Shown: positions 8,723-18,360, counted from the stretch's first letter. The stretch: DNA of 64,000 nucleotides from Pedobacter mucosus (GCF_022200785.1 NZ_CP087585.1:2108001-2172000), one strand, 5' to 3'. The notes: generated by a model not told the origin, from the sequence alone. A program made the numbers and translations.

Positions 8723-9760
8723 TTAATTTGAAAGAACGCTGTCTTTTACAATGATGGCATCAGCAAAACGCTCCATTTCTTCTAATTGAGGACTGCATTG
8801 AAGTAGAAAAAAATTTACGCCAATTTTTTCGAATTCACCAATTTTATCTTGAACTTGTGCAGGTGTTCCCGTTAATCCACTTCTTAGGCCTCTGTTAGAA
8901 ACCGAATAATCTGAAAGTGAAACTTGCTGCTCTAACTGCGTACCCGAAATCCACTGCTGATAATTTTTATATCCCGAGCTTCCCTCCTTTACATTTGTAA
9001 TTCGCTCTAATTCTTTTTTCACTTCTTGCTCATTATTGCGGATAATACTATAAGCTGCCACGCCAAATTGCATTGGTGGCAAGCCTTTTTTATCCCGACG
9101 TTCGGATAAATCAGCAATGCGTTTAGCAATTAATTCTGGCGAATCCCCATGCATTACGTAGCCATCGCAAGTAGATGAAATTAGATCTTTCGCAGCTTCA
9201 GATTCACCTCCTGCATAAATTGGTGGCCGTGGTTTGGTAATCGGTTTTGGCTGAAGAATGTTATCTTTTACCTTATAAAATTTTCCATCAAAACTATAAT
9301 TATCCTTTTTCCATACGTTATCAAGCACTTCAAGCCACTCGGCTGACCTTGCGTAACGGTCGTCGTGCTGTTCAAAATTTACACCATACTTTTCAGCTTC
9401 GTCCTTCCACCAAGAAGAAACCAGGTTTAAGGATAACCTGCCACCGCTGATGTGATCTATATTTGCAGCCTGTTTAGCCAATAAAGCTGGATTATGAAAG
9501 GTCGGCCTTACCGCCACCATAAGTTCTTGTTTACTGGTAACCGCAGCAAGTGCGGCAGCTGTAGACCAAGCATCTAATGACGGTGCATCTTCGCCCTTAA
9601 TATCATTTAAATTTAATTCGGCAATTAAAGCTAAATCAAAGCCTATTTCTTCACTTCGAATTGCTAAACGCTTTACATAATCCCATGTCGGCTGCATGTT
9701 TTCATCTTCTACATTGCGTAGCCATCCCCCGAAAACGGGTAACCAATATCCGTATCTCAT
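8723..9760 (-). CDS. LLM-class flavin-dependent monooxygenase (SsuD/SfnG-like)
   Basis: A 345-residue luciferase-like monooxygenase using reduced FMN and O2. It starts MRYGYWLPVFGGW and carries LNLVSSWWKDEAEKYGV and ILQPKPITKPRPPIYAGGES, features of the alkanesulfonate and dimethylsulfone monooxygenase branch. Members release sulfite from organosulfur compounds, but the branch also holds natural-product enzymes. It starts 5 bases after the ATP-grasp gene, so the two are co-transcribed. No flavin reductase is adjacent. The substrate is not determined. Confidence 0.85.
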   Translation of the reverse strand: MRYGYWLPVFGGWLRNVEDENMQPTWDYVKRLAIRSEEIGFDLALIAELNLNDIKGEDAPSLDAWSTAAALAAVTSKQELMVAVRPTFHNPALLAKQAANIDHISGGRLSLNLVSSWWKDEAEKYGVNFEQHDDRYARSAEWLEVLDNVWKKDNYSFDGKFYKVKDNILQPKPITKPRPPIYAGGESEAAKDLISSTCDGYVMHGDSPELIAKRIADLSERRDKKGLPPMQFGVAAYSIIRNNEQEVKKELERITNVKEGSSGYKNYQQWISGTQLEQQVSLSDYSVSNRGLRSGLTGTPAQVQDKIGEFEKIGVNFFLLQCSPQLEEMERFADAIIVKDSVLSN

Positions 9761-9765
9761 ATTTT

Positions 9766-10740
9766 TTAGTAAGTCGTTGCTGTTCCGTTAACCTTTTCTA
9801 GTTGTTCTTCTAAATAATCAACCAGCCTTTCGTGTGGATTAAATCCGATTACATTAACCGCATCGGCAACAAAATTTGATAGTGCATTTACATCATAATA
9901 AAGTACCTCGCCATCGCGATCATCAATAATATATTCTATCCCGCCAACGTCGATTCCGCTTTCCTGCACAATCTTTTCGATATTTGCAATGATCTCATTT
10001 GAAGGCGTAAATGCTTCAACTTTTAAACCATTTTTTGGAGCATCAAGTGCACAAGCATTTCTAACCAAATCTTGGCCGGTTGTGGTTTGGCAAATATCAG
10101 CAGGGCAAAGATTAAAGCTTTCGCCATTGGTATAAACCCTAATTCCATAAAGATATTTACCACCCAAGGTTTCAACACGGGTAATATATCCGCCTCTGGC
10201 TGGAATAAATTCCTGAACCAAAGCCGTATGATCTATTCCGAAATCAACGCGATTTTCTTCAATTGCAGCCTGTACTTCTTCCAAAGAATCAAATTTTTCT
10301 ATTCCAGCTCCACTACCACCAATGTTTGCTTTAATTACGATTGGAAAACGAAGTCCTTCGGCAGCTTTTTCAATTTGTGAACTGTGGTTAACTACCCTTG
10401 ATTTTGGATAACGGATGCCTAGCTTTTCTAGCAACAATAACTGCAATGCTTTTGAGGTTTCGTAGGTAAAAGCTTTATAGCCATTAATCACTTTTACGCC
10501 ATGCTCTTCCAAAAATTTCAGATAATTCAGGGTATAAAAAGTACCTTGAATCCCATCTCTTAAATAAGCTGAGGGACTCATCCTATTAAAAAAAAGATCG
10601 AAATTGGGTTTGCCATCTTCTATCGCAAAGAAATGTTTTGTAGGATTAGTGGTTTCAAAAGGTATTCCCCGCTTCTCTAATTCTGTAAAAAGAGGTTTAA
10701 ACCAATCGGGTTGCTCGTATGATATTGATATTGAACTCAT
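9766..10740 (-). CDS. ATP-grasp ligase, RimK/LysX-like
   Basis: A 324-residue ATP-grasp enzyme. The N-terminal 110 residues form a pre-ATP-grasp domain (FNRMSPSAYLRDG). Next come ATP-binding sequence RFPIVIKANIGGSGAGIEKF near residue 155, LVQEFIPARGGYITRVE near 195, and the metal-binding end GEVLYYDVNALSNF near 290. Such enzymes join a carboxylate to an amine or thiol through an acyl-phosphate. It is first in a two-gene operon with the LLM monooxygenase. The pairing suggests modification of a small molecule or peptide, but neither substrate is known. Confidence 0.82.
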   Translation of the reverse strand: MSSISISYEQPDWFKPLFTELEKRGIPFETTNPTKHFFAIEDGKPNFDLFFNRMSPSAYLRDGIQGTFYTLNYLKFLEEHGVKVINGYKAFTYETSKALQLLLLEKLGIRYPKSRVVNHSSQIEKAAEGLRFPIVIKANIGGSGAGIEKFDSLEEVQAAIEENRVDFGIDHTALVQEFIPARGGYITRVETLGGKYLYGIRVYTNGESFNLCPADICQTTTGQDLVRNACALDAPKNGLKVEAFTPSNEIIANIEKIVQESGIDVGGIEYIIDDRDGEVLYYDVNALSNFVADAVNVIGFNPHERLVDYLEEQLEKVNGTATTY

Positions 10741-10760
10741 AATAAGATTTATACTATTAA

Positions 10761-10779
10761 CTATATAGATTTAGTAGAC
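10761..10779. promoter_or_regulatory. Candidate operator before the ATP-grasp/LLM operon
   Basis: The bases TATAGATTTAGTAG (10764-10777) also occur in the same orientation before the susC leader at 18351-18364. Here one half is well conserved and the other degenerate. The site begins a few bases after the -7 box, over the expected transcription start, which is where a repressor would bind. Confidence 0.5.
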
Positions 10780-10786
10780 TTACTTA

Positions 10787-10794
10787 CAAAGGTA
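10787..10794 (-). promoter_or_regulatory. -7 box for the ATP-grasp/LLM operon
   Basis: The minus strand reads TACCTTTG, an exact TAnnTTTG match, 46 bases before the ATP-grasp start codon and just upstream of the shared operator. Confidence 0.6.
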
Positions 10795-10857
10795 AAATTA
10801 CATTTCAGAAAAAATAATGCTTATTAATTTGTATTAAGTATTTTACATTGTTAATTG

Positions 10858-10929
10858 AGGCATGGGGGCGGATTCGAACCGCCATATAAGGTTTTGCAAC
10901 CCCCCGCCTAACCCTTCAGCCACCCTGCC
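10858..10929 (-). tRNA. Degenerate tRNA-Cys-like gene (GCA)
   Basis: A 72-base cloverleaf with a TTGCAAA anticodon loop (GCA) and a perfect T arm (GGCGG, TTCGAAT, CCGCC). It departs from the normal form in two places. The acceptor GGCAGGG pairs with CCCATGCC only if one A is bulged, and the anticodon stem has a G-A mismatch at 31:39 plus two G-U pairs. It may be a decayed copy, or a divergent functional tRNA. It lies in the same orientation as the regular tRNA-Cys, on the other side of the ATP-grasp/LLM operon. Confidence 0.6.
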
Positions 10930-10965
10930 TTTTATTAATGGGCGACTATAATTGTCGCCCAAAAA

Positions 10966-13638
10966 TTATCTATTTCCCCCGCCTAAAAGATTTCCAAAAA
11001 ATATCGAATTTAAAAACAACCTTGCTGTGCCAAGCCAATAACCTCTATAAGTTGGATCATCAGCAAAAAGAATAACCTCGCCAGCACCGCTACCAACTGC
11101 TATTATCGCTGCTGAATTTGCAACTTTTGCAGTGTTTGCTTTTGATGAATAACCATTTATTAATGGCTTTACAGTGTATTGTGCTACGGTAGCATACTTA
11201 TTTGTACTTGGTAATAAAAGTGTTGGTCCGTTTTTATTGATAAATAATTTACGCGATGAAACTCCAAAAGCAATGGGATGTGTAATGTCTAAATCCGATA
11301 CGAAGATTGCACCGTTTATGCGTTTAGAACCTTCAACGTCTTCTTGTCTGGCGTAATCAAGTCTTTCTGCAAGCGGTTTAATTGGTTTAACACCAGCATC
11401 TGCAATAGTTTTTGACTGATCCTTTTTACCTTCTTCTGTTGATTTTTCAGCAGCAGCTGCAACTGGAGGTGCATCTCCTCTTCTGGCAAAATTTTCAGTT
11501 TGAGATAGTTTTTCTTTCACAATTTCTTGTTGTACTGCCCAAGCAGTTGCGGTTTGGAAAGTAATTAACGTACCGCCGTCATTTACCCAACTCTTAATTT
11601 TATCTACTGTCGCTTTATCCCATGCGCTGTAATTTCCAGCCGGAAGAACAAGTACATTGTATCTTTCTAAAGATGCCCTGGCAAAGCTTTGTAAATCCAG
11701 TTTTGTTACCGGTAAATCAAGTTGCTGATTTAAAAGAAACCAAACCTGGCCAGCTTCAGAAGCCGTTACACCTTGTCCGAAAGCAAGTGCAACTTCTGGT
11801 TTGCGTACTGATCTGATGTTGCTACTTCCTAAATCAATCCCCTCAGCACTAAAGCCGCTAGTAACTGGGGTAATTTCAATGCTGGCTAACTTGGCAACGT
11901 AGCTTACTGCGGCGAAAAGAGAATCAGCTGATATGGATTGGTCTACTACTGGGATAACCAATGAGCCAGGTAAAAATGCTTTTTTGCCAGCTGTGGTATT
12001 AGCCGAAAATGATTTGAAGGCTGTTTTTACCAATACATTTTTAAGTTGCAATTGGTAAAGGGCCTTGGTAAAATTGAAATCGCTAGAATTAATTAAATAA
12101 GCATAGGCCGCACGTTCAACTGAAAATTTACCGGTTTCTACAGGTAAATTTTTAACAATAGTCCCTTTAGAAAAAGCACCATTTAGTTTTGCATATTTCA
12201 AACCGTAAGCATGAATAATACTCCAACCGGTATTATCATAAAAAATACTGTCTTTTAAGGTGTTCTCTTCAAATATGGAATGGACAATCAAAAAATTAGG
12301 CTGAGCAGATGGTACAATATAAGATTTACCTTTATCGAAGGTTTTTCCATCCTGACTCAAATTATCTGCAACTTCATAAACTTCTACATGATGCTGCAAA
12401 AGCAATCCTAAAAACTTCTGCGTAAGAGTTACATCGTTTTTATCACCAAAAACAAATCCCTTTGCCGGGTTTTTTCGACCTTGTTCAAGCGCATATTTAA
12501 AGAAGTCTTTTTGAACTTTAAAAAGTCCTACTTTTTCTGCCACTGCACCTTTAATTGTAGAGAAACTGGTTGCCAAATGATTCCGAATGGTAAAAGCAAA
12601 AGTTAGCGGACCATTTGTAGATTCTTGTAGAATTCCTCTTGAACTGGCTTGTTCGAACGTCGCGGCAACAGAACCGAAAAACTTAGGATAAGTTGAGCCG
12701 TAAATTGGAGAAAGGTTATCGTAATTCTCTTTAGTGAAGTAAAACGAACCAATATCATCTAATGCTTTTGCATGATACTTCGCCAAAATAACTTGGTATT
12801 CATATAAAAATTGAGGAATTATTGGGCTTTCATGACTTTTTGGAGTTGGTTCAAAATAGTAAGTCGCATTGGTTCCTTGCTCATGAAAATCAATTTGAAC
12901 GTTTGGATACCATTTATGGAAGAACACCAATCGATTACGACTTTCTACTTGCACCAAATTAAGCCAATCACGGTTTAAATCTGTAAAATAGTGGTTGGTT
13001 CTTCCATTTGGCCAGCCTTCCTGGTGTTCCTTATCAATTGGATCGCCAACTGGAGGAAAAGAATGATAGGAATTATGCCAGTTGGCGGCTCTGTCTCTTC
13101 CATCTGGATTTAATGCAGGATCGATAAAAATTAAAGATTGCGATAACCAGTTTTGAGTTTCAGCATCATTACTTGCAGCCAAATAATATCCAGTTAACAA
13201 ACTAGTTTCCGTGCTTGAAGATTCATTGCCATGAACACCATATCCTAAGTTGATAATTATAGGCGCATTATTGCCTAATACAGGTTTTGAAGGATCAATC
13301 TGACTTAAATGATCCTGCCTTATTTGCTCCAACTTGCTATAATTCTCAGGAGAAGTGATGGTTACTATAATTTGTTCGCGTTGTTCATAAGTTCTTCCTA
13401 TGCTTTCTACATGAACACGATTAGAAACTTTTTCTAATGCTCTAAAATACGCTACAACCTGATCTTGCCTTGTAAAATATGTACCAATTGAGTAACCTAG
13501 AAAAGCTTCGGGAGTTGGAATTTTTGCATCAAGCTGGGTTGCTTTCGGAAAAAAATAACTGTTCTGGGCCGATGCCTGTTGAATCCAAATAAAGCTTAAA
13601 GCTAATAGGACCTTTATTGTAGTTAAAAATGTTTTCAT
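10966..13638 (-). CDS. Secreted M14 zinc carboxypeptidase-family protein
   Basis: An 890-residue exported peptidase with a signal peptide (cut after QQASAQ). The M14 zinc site is visible: HGNE near residue 137 (H-x-x-E), then PALNPDGRDR, DLNRDW, the third zinc ligand in DFHEQGTN near 252, and a candidate catalytic Glu in ATFEQASSRG. The C-terminal 450 residues include a glutamine-amidotransferase-like part (VLPAGNYSAWDKATVDKIKSW), as in large Bacteroidota M14 proteins. It is last in an operon after susC and susD, so it probably trims peptides taken up by that system. Confidence 0.9.
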   Translation of the reverse strand: MKTFLTTIKVLLALSFIWIQQASAQNSYFFPKATQLDAKIPTPEAFLGYSIGTYFTRQDQVVAYFRALEKVSNRVHVESIGRTYEQREQIIVTITSPENYSKLEQIRQDHLSQIDPSKPVLGNNAPIIINLGYGVHGNESSSTETSLLTGYYLAASNDAETQNWLSQSLIFIDPALNPDGRDRAANWHNSYHSFPPVGDPIDKEHQEGWPNGRTNHYFTDLNRDWLNLVQVESRNRLVFFHKWYPNVQIDFHEQGTNATYYFEPTPKSHESPIIPQFLYEYQVILAKYHAKALDDIGSFYFTKENYDNLSPIYGSTYPKFFGSVAATFEQASSRGILQESTNGPLTFAFTIRNHLATSFSTIKGAVAEKVGLFKVQKDFFKYALEQGRKNPAKGFVFGDKNDVTLTQKFLGLLLQHHVEVYEVADNLSQDGKTFDKGKSYIVPSAQPNFLIVHSIFEENTLKDSIFYDNTGWSIIHAYGLKYAKLNGAFSKGTIVKNLPVETGKFSVERAAYAYLINSSDFNFTKALYQLQLKNVLVKTAFKSFSANTTAGKKAFLPGSLVIPVVDQSISADSLFAAVSYVAKLASIEITPVTSGFSAEGIDLGSSNIRSVRKPEVALAFGQGVTASEAGQVWFLLNQQLDLPVTKLDLQSFARASLERYNVLVLPAGNYSAWDKATVDKIKSWVNDGGTLITFQTATAWAVQQEIVKEKLSQTENFARRGDAPPVAAAAEKSTEEGKKDQSKTIADAGVKPIKPLAERLDYARQEDVEGSKRINGAIFVSDLDITHPIAFGVSSRKLFINKNGPTLLLPSTNKYATVAQYTVKPLINGYSSKANTAKVANSAAIIAVGSGAGEVILFADDPTYRGYWLGTARLFLNSIFFGNLLGGGNR

Positions 13639-13659
13639 TTTTTGATTGTTTAGTTATCG

Positions 13660-14997
13660 TTAATAGCCTGGATTTTGGGTAACATCAGGATCTGATTGAA
13701 CATCTGAATATGGAATAGGAAAAAGCCAGAAGTTTTTATTGGTTATTCCCAATACTGCTCCTACCCTTTCAGTTCGAACTAAATCAAACCAACGGTGCGC
13801 TTCAAATGCAAACTCAATTCCGTTTTCATCTTCTATTGCCTGGATTAATCCTGCTTGTGTTGTAGCCGAGGTTGCAGCTACATCTGCTCTTGCACGTACT
13901 GCATTTAAGTCTGTTGCTGCTTCGATTAATTTATTTTGCTGCGCTCTCGCCTCCGCTCTTATTAAATAAAGTTCGGCTATGCGGATTAAATACGAGGGAT
14001 CGGTACTTGTTGCAGTGGTATTATAAAGTACACCATAAACGGTTGTTCCACTTCCGGCGATCAGTGCGTTTCTTGTTCCGCCAATTGCAGGGTTATTTAG
14101 CTTTGCCACCAAGCCATCAGATGGTTTTAAGGTAAATTGTCCACCTGCCGAACTTGGGTACCAAAGGTTCCAATAACTATTTCGATCATTTACAGAATAA
14201 GCCAATTCTAAAACAGACTCAGCGGTTTGAAAAGGCGCTGTAAAAAAGGATTTATAAGGTTTAGCTAAGCTGTATTTGGTATTTGTAATCACCTGTGTGG
14301 CATAGGTTTCGGCATCAGCCCATTGTTTCCTATACAAATGCAACCTTGCACGTAACGCTTTTGCGGCACTTTTTTGCGCCCTGTTTCTTGTCGTTGCATC
14401 TTCTGGCAATAGCGACTCGGCTTGTACCAAATCAGCCAAAACCTGATCATAAGTTTGATCTAAACTACTGCGTTTAATTCCGCTCAGCACACCCAAATCT
14501 GTTGTAGGTTTTAACTGAAGTTGAACGCCTCCCCAGCCTCTTGCCAAATCAAAATAAGAAAGCGCCCTTATGAAATAAGCTTCACCTAAAATTTTATTTT
14601 TTTCTGCAACTGTTAATAATGGATCAGTTACCAAGGGCACATAAGCAATTACGCTATTGGCCGAATTAATGGTTCTGTAAATGCCTTGATAGGCAGAAAC
14701 AGTAATTACATTATCGGTTGGAATTGCATTTTGATCAAGTTGTAAATATTCACTCAATGTTCCATTAAAAATTACATTATCGGTTGTAATGGTTCCTAAA
14801 GTTGGATAACTAGAGGCGTAATAACCTTGCAATCGATCATAAGTACCAATTATTGCAGCCCTTGCCGTACTTGCATCGGTAATAGAGGTTTCGGTAGGCA
14901 GCGCATTATTTGGCACCTCTTCCAAATATTTTTCGCAGGATGCAGACAGTAAAACAACCGCCAGCAAAATTGTCTTTCTGATATATGATGTTTTCAT
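13660..14997 (-). CDS. SusD/RagB-family nutrient-binding lipoprotein
   Basis: A 445-residue surface lipoprotein with a lipobox at SASC (Cys about 21) in the signal peptide. It has SusD-family features: TPR-like helices (EAYFIRALSYFDLARGWGGV, KSAAKALRARLHLYRKQWADA), the C-terminal FAFEAHRWFDLVRTER, and the ending LFPIPYSDVQSDPDVTQNPGY. SusD proteins bind the ligand over the SusC pore. It starts 18 bases after susC. The M14 peptidase downstream suggests a peptide ligand. Confidence 0.93.
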   Translation of the reverse strand: MKTSYIRKTILLAVVLLSASCEKYLEEVPNNALPTETSITDASTARAAIIGTYDRLQGYYASSYPTLGTITTDNVIFNGTLSEYLQLDQNAIPTDNVITVSAYQGIYRTINSANSVIAYVPLVTDPLLTVAEKNKILGEAYFIRALSYFDLARGWGGVQLQLKPTTDLGVLSGIKRSSLDQTYDQVLADLVQAESLLPEDATTRNRAQKSAAKALRARLHLYRKQWADAETYATQVITNTKYSLAKPYKSFFTAPFQTAESVLELAYSVNDRNSYWNLWYPSSAGGQFTLKPSDGLVAKLNNPAIGGTRNALIAGSGTTVYGVLYNTTATSTDPSYLIRIAELYLIRAEARAQQNKLIEAATDLNAVRARADVAATSATTQAGLIQAIEDENGIEFAFEAHRWFDLVRTERVGAVLGITNKNFWLFPIPYSDVQSDPDVTQNPGY

Positions 14998-15015
14998 TTT
15001 CTCTCTTTTAAATTG

Positions 15016-18000
15016 TTAAAATGTTACGCTTGCTCCAATTTGAAAAGTTCTTGGTTGTGGCACCGTAGCCCAATCGTAACCCACCGTGTTTTGATTATTA
15101 GATTGAGAACTTACCTCTGGATCTAATCCTCCGTAGTTGGTAAAAGTTAGCAAATTGGTTCCCTGAGCGTATAACCTGAATTTACTTACGCCAATTTTGC
15201 TTAATACATTTTTAGGAAGTGTATAGCCAAACGTCAGCGTTTTCAATCTGATAAATGATCCATCTTCAAGATAACGAGATGATAAACTGGCTACATTTCC
15301 ACCATAATTATTAGCTGCACCACCATTTTGTGTCGGGTTTGCACTGTAAGTTGTTAACCTCGGGATATCCGTAATATCACCGGGTTTTTGCCATCTTTCC
15401 AGCTGACGAGGAAGAAAGCCGATGTTTGCCTGTGTTCCGCCATGAACCATAAAGAAATCGTTCATGTTCATAATTTTATTTCCCTGTTGGAAATAGAAAA
15501 AGAAACTTAAATCAAATCCTTTAAAAGTGAAGTTGTTGGTTAACCCTCCCGTGTAATTTGGGAGCGCATTCCCAACAATCTGCCGATCTGCAGAAGTGAT
15601 CAAACCATCACCGTTTAAATCTTCATAAACTGCATTTCCGGTCTGAGGATCAACGTTTAATTGTTTGTATAATTGAAATGAGTTGGTTGAATAGCCTTGT
15701 CTTAAAATTGAAATATTTCTTCCAGAAGCACCCAGACTAATATCTGAAGCCAATTTTTCAATTTTATTGTTATTAAATGAGATGTTGAAATTAGTTGTCC
15801 ATTGGAATGCATCAGTTTCAATATTGGTAGAATTAATTCCCAATTCAAAACCTTTATTTCTAACCGCACCATAATTTTGCAGGTAAGATGCAAACCCTGA
15901 ACGGTAAGGAACCGGCACATTTAACAGCAAATCGTAAGTGTATTTGTTATAATAATCGGCTACGATACTTAACCTATTTTTGAAAATCCCAAACTCAGCA
16001 CCAATATTAAATTGGCGTGTAGTTTCCCAAGTCAAATCTGGATTAGCCAATTGAGTTGGCGCAATACCAGGTTGTTCTAAATAATTTGCACCCGATGACC
16101 ATAGACCCTGAGCAGCATATGAACCAATTCCATTTTGGTTACCTGATAAACCTAAACTCGCCCTTAATTTTAACTCATCAAAAATGTGTAAGTTCTTTAT
16201 AAATTCTTCCTGACTTAATCTCCAAGCTACGCCTCCCGATGGGAAATAACCCCAACGGTTATTGGTTCCAAATTTTGATGAAGCGTCAGCACGAATACTT
16301 CCATCAATGGTATATTTCCCGTTATAAGTGTAGCTTGCCTTACTAAAAAAGGATACTAATTTTGATTCAGCTCTTGATGCAGAACCAGAACGTGTGGCAG
16401 CAACGGAGACTGAACGCAAACTATTTGCAGCAAATCCGGTTCCGCTGGCACTTGTACTTTCATTTAAAACGGTATTGATGGTATTCCCGATAAGCGCATT
16501 TATATTATGTTTTTTACCTTCCCCAAAAGATTTTACAAAACTTAAAACCTGCTCATTGGTAAGCACTAAATTTTTGTTTTCGATGGAAGATGCAGATCCA
16601 TTTGATGCAATACCAGCACTAATCAATGTGCTCGAATAACTATTATCGTACTCACTACTGTTATCAATACTCCAACTGCTGCGTAATTTTAAACCTGGAA
16701 AAAAAGTGTATTCGCCAAAAATATTTCCAATGGTTCTATACCCTACAGCTTTACTATCAAGATTTTCTATCAACGCTAAATGATTATCAAAACTGCCGTA
16801 ACGGGCATAAGTTCCATCATTATTAAATATTGGAAGATAAGATCTAGGAAAAAGTGCTGAGTTTATAACACCCGTCGGACTATTATCACTACCACTTAAA
16901 TTTCTATTTGAACGTGTAAAATTGAAACTTGTACCTATTTTTAATTTATCAGAAAGGTAATTATCATAATTTAACCTGGCAGAATATCGTGTATAGTCTG
17001 ATGGTTTTACAATTGATTCTTGATCCAAATATCCTAAACTGATGTAGTAAGTACTTTTATCGGTACCGCCTTGAGTAGAAACCTCATAATTGGAAGTTCT
17101 AGCAGTTCTGAAAAGACCACTAATTCTATCGTATGTTGGCTGACTTTGAGGATTTGGAAAAGGCAAAACAACTGTCGCAGGGTTTAATCCATTATCTATT
17201 GCAGTATTAACGCGGGATTCGTTAGTTAACAACGCAACTTCTGGTCCCGACGCCACTTCGAATTTGTTTATTGCGGTACTCCAACCCTGAAAAGTGTTTA
17301 AATTGATATTGGCTTTAGTATTTCGTTTCCCTCTTTTAGTGGTTACGATGATTACGCCATTCGCTCCTAGCGATCCATAAATAGCTGTTGCATTGGCGTC
17401 TTTCAAAATCTGAATATCTTCAATATCCGAAGGATTTAGATCAGCAATTGGATTGGACGCGGCCTGATTACCTAAACCAGCCGTAATCGGATCAGCATTG
17501 CTCACAAACACACCATCAATGATGTAAAGTGGATCAACCGAAGCATTAATGGAGTTGTTTCCACGAACACGAAAAGTTATTCCTCCGCCAGGAACTCCAG
17601 AATTTGATGAGATTTGTACACCGGTAGTTTTTCCTTGCAACAGTTGATTAAAACCACCTGAAGGCTGATTTTGAACAACCGAACCACTAATACTGCTAAT
17701 GGAACCGGCTATATATTTCCGTTCCTGAGTGCTGTAACCAGTTACCACCACATCTGTTAGTTGACTTTGAACTTCTTGTAAACGAATCGTAACCGGACTT
17801 CCATTAACAGTAAGTTCTTTTTGATCGAAACCTATAAAACTTACGATTAAAATATATGGAAATCGCTGTCCGGTTATAAAATTAAATCTTCCGTCAGGAT
17901 CTGTAGAAACGGTGTGCGTGGTGCCTTTTATTTTAACAACTGCACCAGGTAATGGTAAACCGGTTGTGGCATCTACAACCGTTCCGTTTAGGCGGGATTG

Positions 18001-18087
18001 TATTGTTGGGTTTCCCTGTGCAAAGGTCAATGCTGACCAAAACACACACACAATAAGGTAAATCCCTTTGCTGTAAAGTTTTTTCAT
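15016..18087 (-). CDS. SusC/RagA TonB-linked outer membrane transporter
   Basis: A 1023-residue TonB-dependent transporter. I start it at the Met at 18087, which begins a clean signal peptide (MKKLYSKGIYLIVCVFWSAL); the frame is open 23 codons further upstream but that part is not signal-like. A carboxypeptidase-like domain is near residues 30-105, then a plug domain (DVVVTGYS, GNNSINASVDPLYIIDGVFV, LKDANATAIYGSLGANGVII) and a beta-barrel ending in PRTFQIGASVTF. It pairs with the downstream SusD and M14 peptidase. The upstream region holds a leader ORF and a palindromic operator rather than a sigma/anti-sigma pair. Confidence 0.94.
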   Translation of the reverse strand: MKKLYSKGIYLIVCVFWSALTFAQGNPTIQSRLNGTVVDATTGLPLPGAVVKIKGTTHTVSTDPDGRFNFITGQRFPYILIVSFIGFDQKELTVNGSPVTIRLQEVQSQLTDVVVTGYSTQERKYIAGSISSISGSVVQNQPSGGFNQLLQGKTTGVQISSNSGVPGGGITFRVRGNNSINASVDPLYIIDGVFVSNADPITAGLGNQAASNPIADLNPSDIEDIQILKDANATAIYGSLGANGVIIVTTKRGKRNTKANINLNTFQGWSTAINKFEVASGPEVALLTNESRVNTAIDNGLNPATVVLPFPNPQSQPTYDRISGLFRTARTSNYEVSTQGGTDKSTYYISLGYLDQESIVKPSDYTRYSARLNYDNYLSDKLKIGTSFNFTRSNRNLSGSDNSPTGVINSALFPRSYLPIFNNDGTYARYGSFDNHLALIENLDSKAVGYRTIGNIFGEYTFFPGLKLRSSWSIDNSSEYDNSYSSTLISAGIASNGSASSIENKNLVLTNEQVLSFVKSFGEGKKHNINALIGNTINTVLNESTSASGTGFAANSLRSVSVAATRSGSASRAESKLVSFFSKASYTYNGKYTIDGSIRADASSKFGTNNRWGYFPSGGVAWRLSQEEFIKNLHIFDELKLRASLGLSGNQNGIGSYAAQGLWSSGANYLEQPGIAPTQLANPDLTWETTRQFNIGAEFGIFKNRLSIVADYYNKYTYDLLLNVPVPYRSGFASYLQNYGAVRNKGFELGINSTNIETDAFQWTTNFNISFNNNKIEKLASDISLGASGRNISILRQGYSTNSFQLYKQLNVDPQTGNAVYEDLNGDGLITSADRQIVGNALPNYTGGLTNNFTFKGFDLSFFFYFQQGNKIMNMNDFFMVHGGTQANIGFLPRQLERWQKPGDITDIPRLTTYSANPTQNGGAANNYGGNVASLSSRYLEDGSFIRLKTLTFGYTLPKNVLSKIGVSKFRLYAQGTNLLTFTNYGGLDPEVSSQSNNQNTVGYDWATVPQPRTFQIGASVTF

Positions 18088-18198
18088 TTTTAAATATTTA
18101 GGAATGTTTAGACAAAATAGATCCATTACCCAAAAATGGGAGACTGGAAATGACACTGAATAATTTTGAATTTGCTAACCAGAATAGGTAGCGAAATT

Positions 18199-18330
18199 TT
18201 AGTTGCCGATGCTATTACACATGACAGATTGAAACATCATTTTATGAAAAGTAGAGACTTTAAAAGATGTTTGAACTGAATCATTTTGCGCTATTTTAGT
18301 AAACGCTTTTGAATGTAAAAATTGTTTCAT
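18199..18330 (-). CDS. Small leader ORF before susC, 43 codons
   Basis: Minus-strand ORF from ATG at 18330 to TAA at 18199-18201. It begins MKQFLHSKAFTKIAQ and its later part reads STFHKMMFQSVMCNSIGN, with five Met and one Cys. It starts about 15 bases after the operator palindrome and 110 bases before susC, so it is the first ORF of the transcript. It may be a regulatory leader peptide or a microprotein, or simply chance; no homologue is claimed. Confidence 0.45.
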   Translation of the reverse strand: MKQFLHSKAFTKIAQNDSVQTSFKVSTFHKMMFQSVMCNSIGN

Positions 18331-18344
18331 GATTTATTATATAT

Positions 18345-18360
18345 TAAATCTATAGATTTA
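18345..18360. promoter_or_regulatory. Palindromic operator before the susC operon
   Basis: TAAATCTATAGATTTA is a perfect 16-base palindrome. It lies directly downstream of a near-consensus -7 box (minus-strand TTAATTTG at 18367-18374). A 14-base stretch overlapping it also precedes the ATP-grasp/LLM operon, so one regulator may control both. The rest of the 460-base region before susC holds the leader ORF and no clear terminator. Confidence 0.6.
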
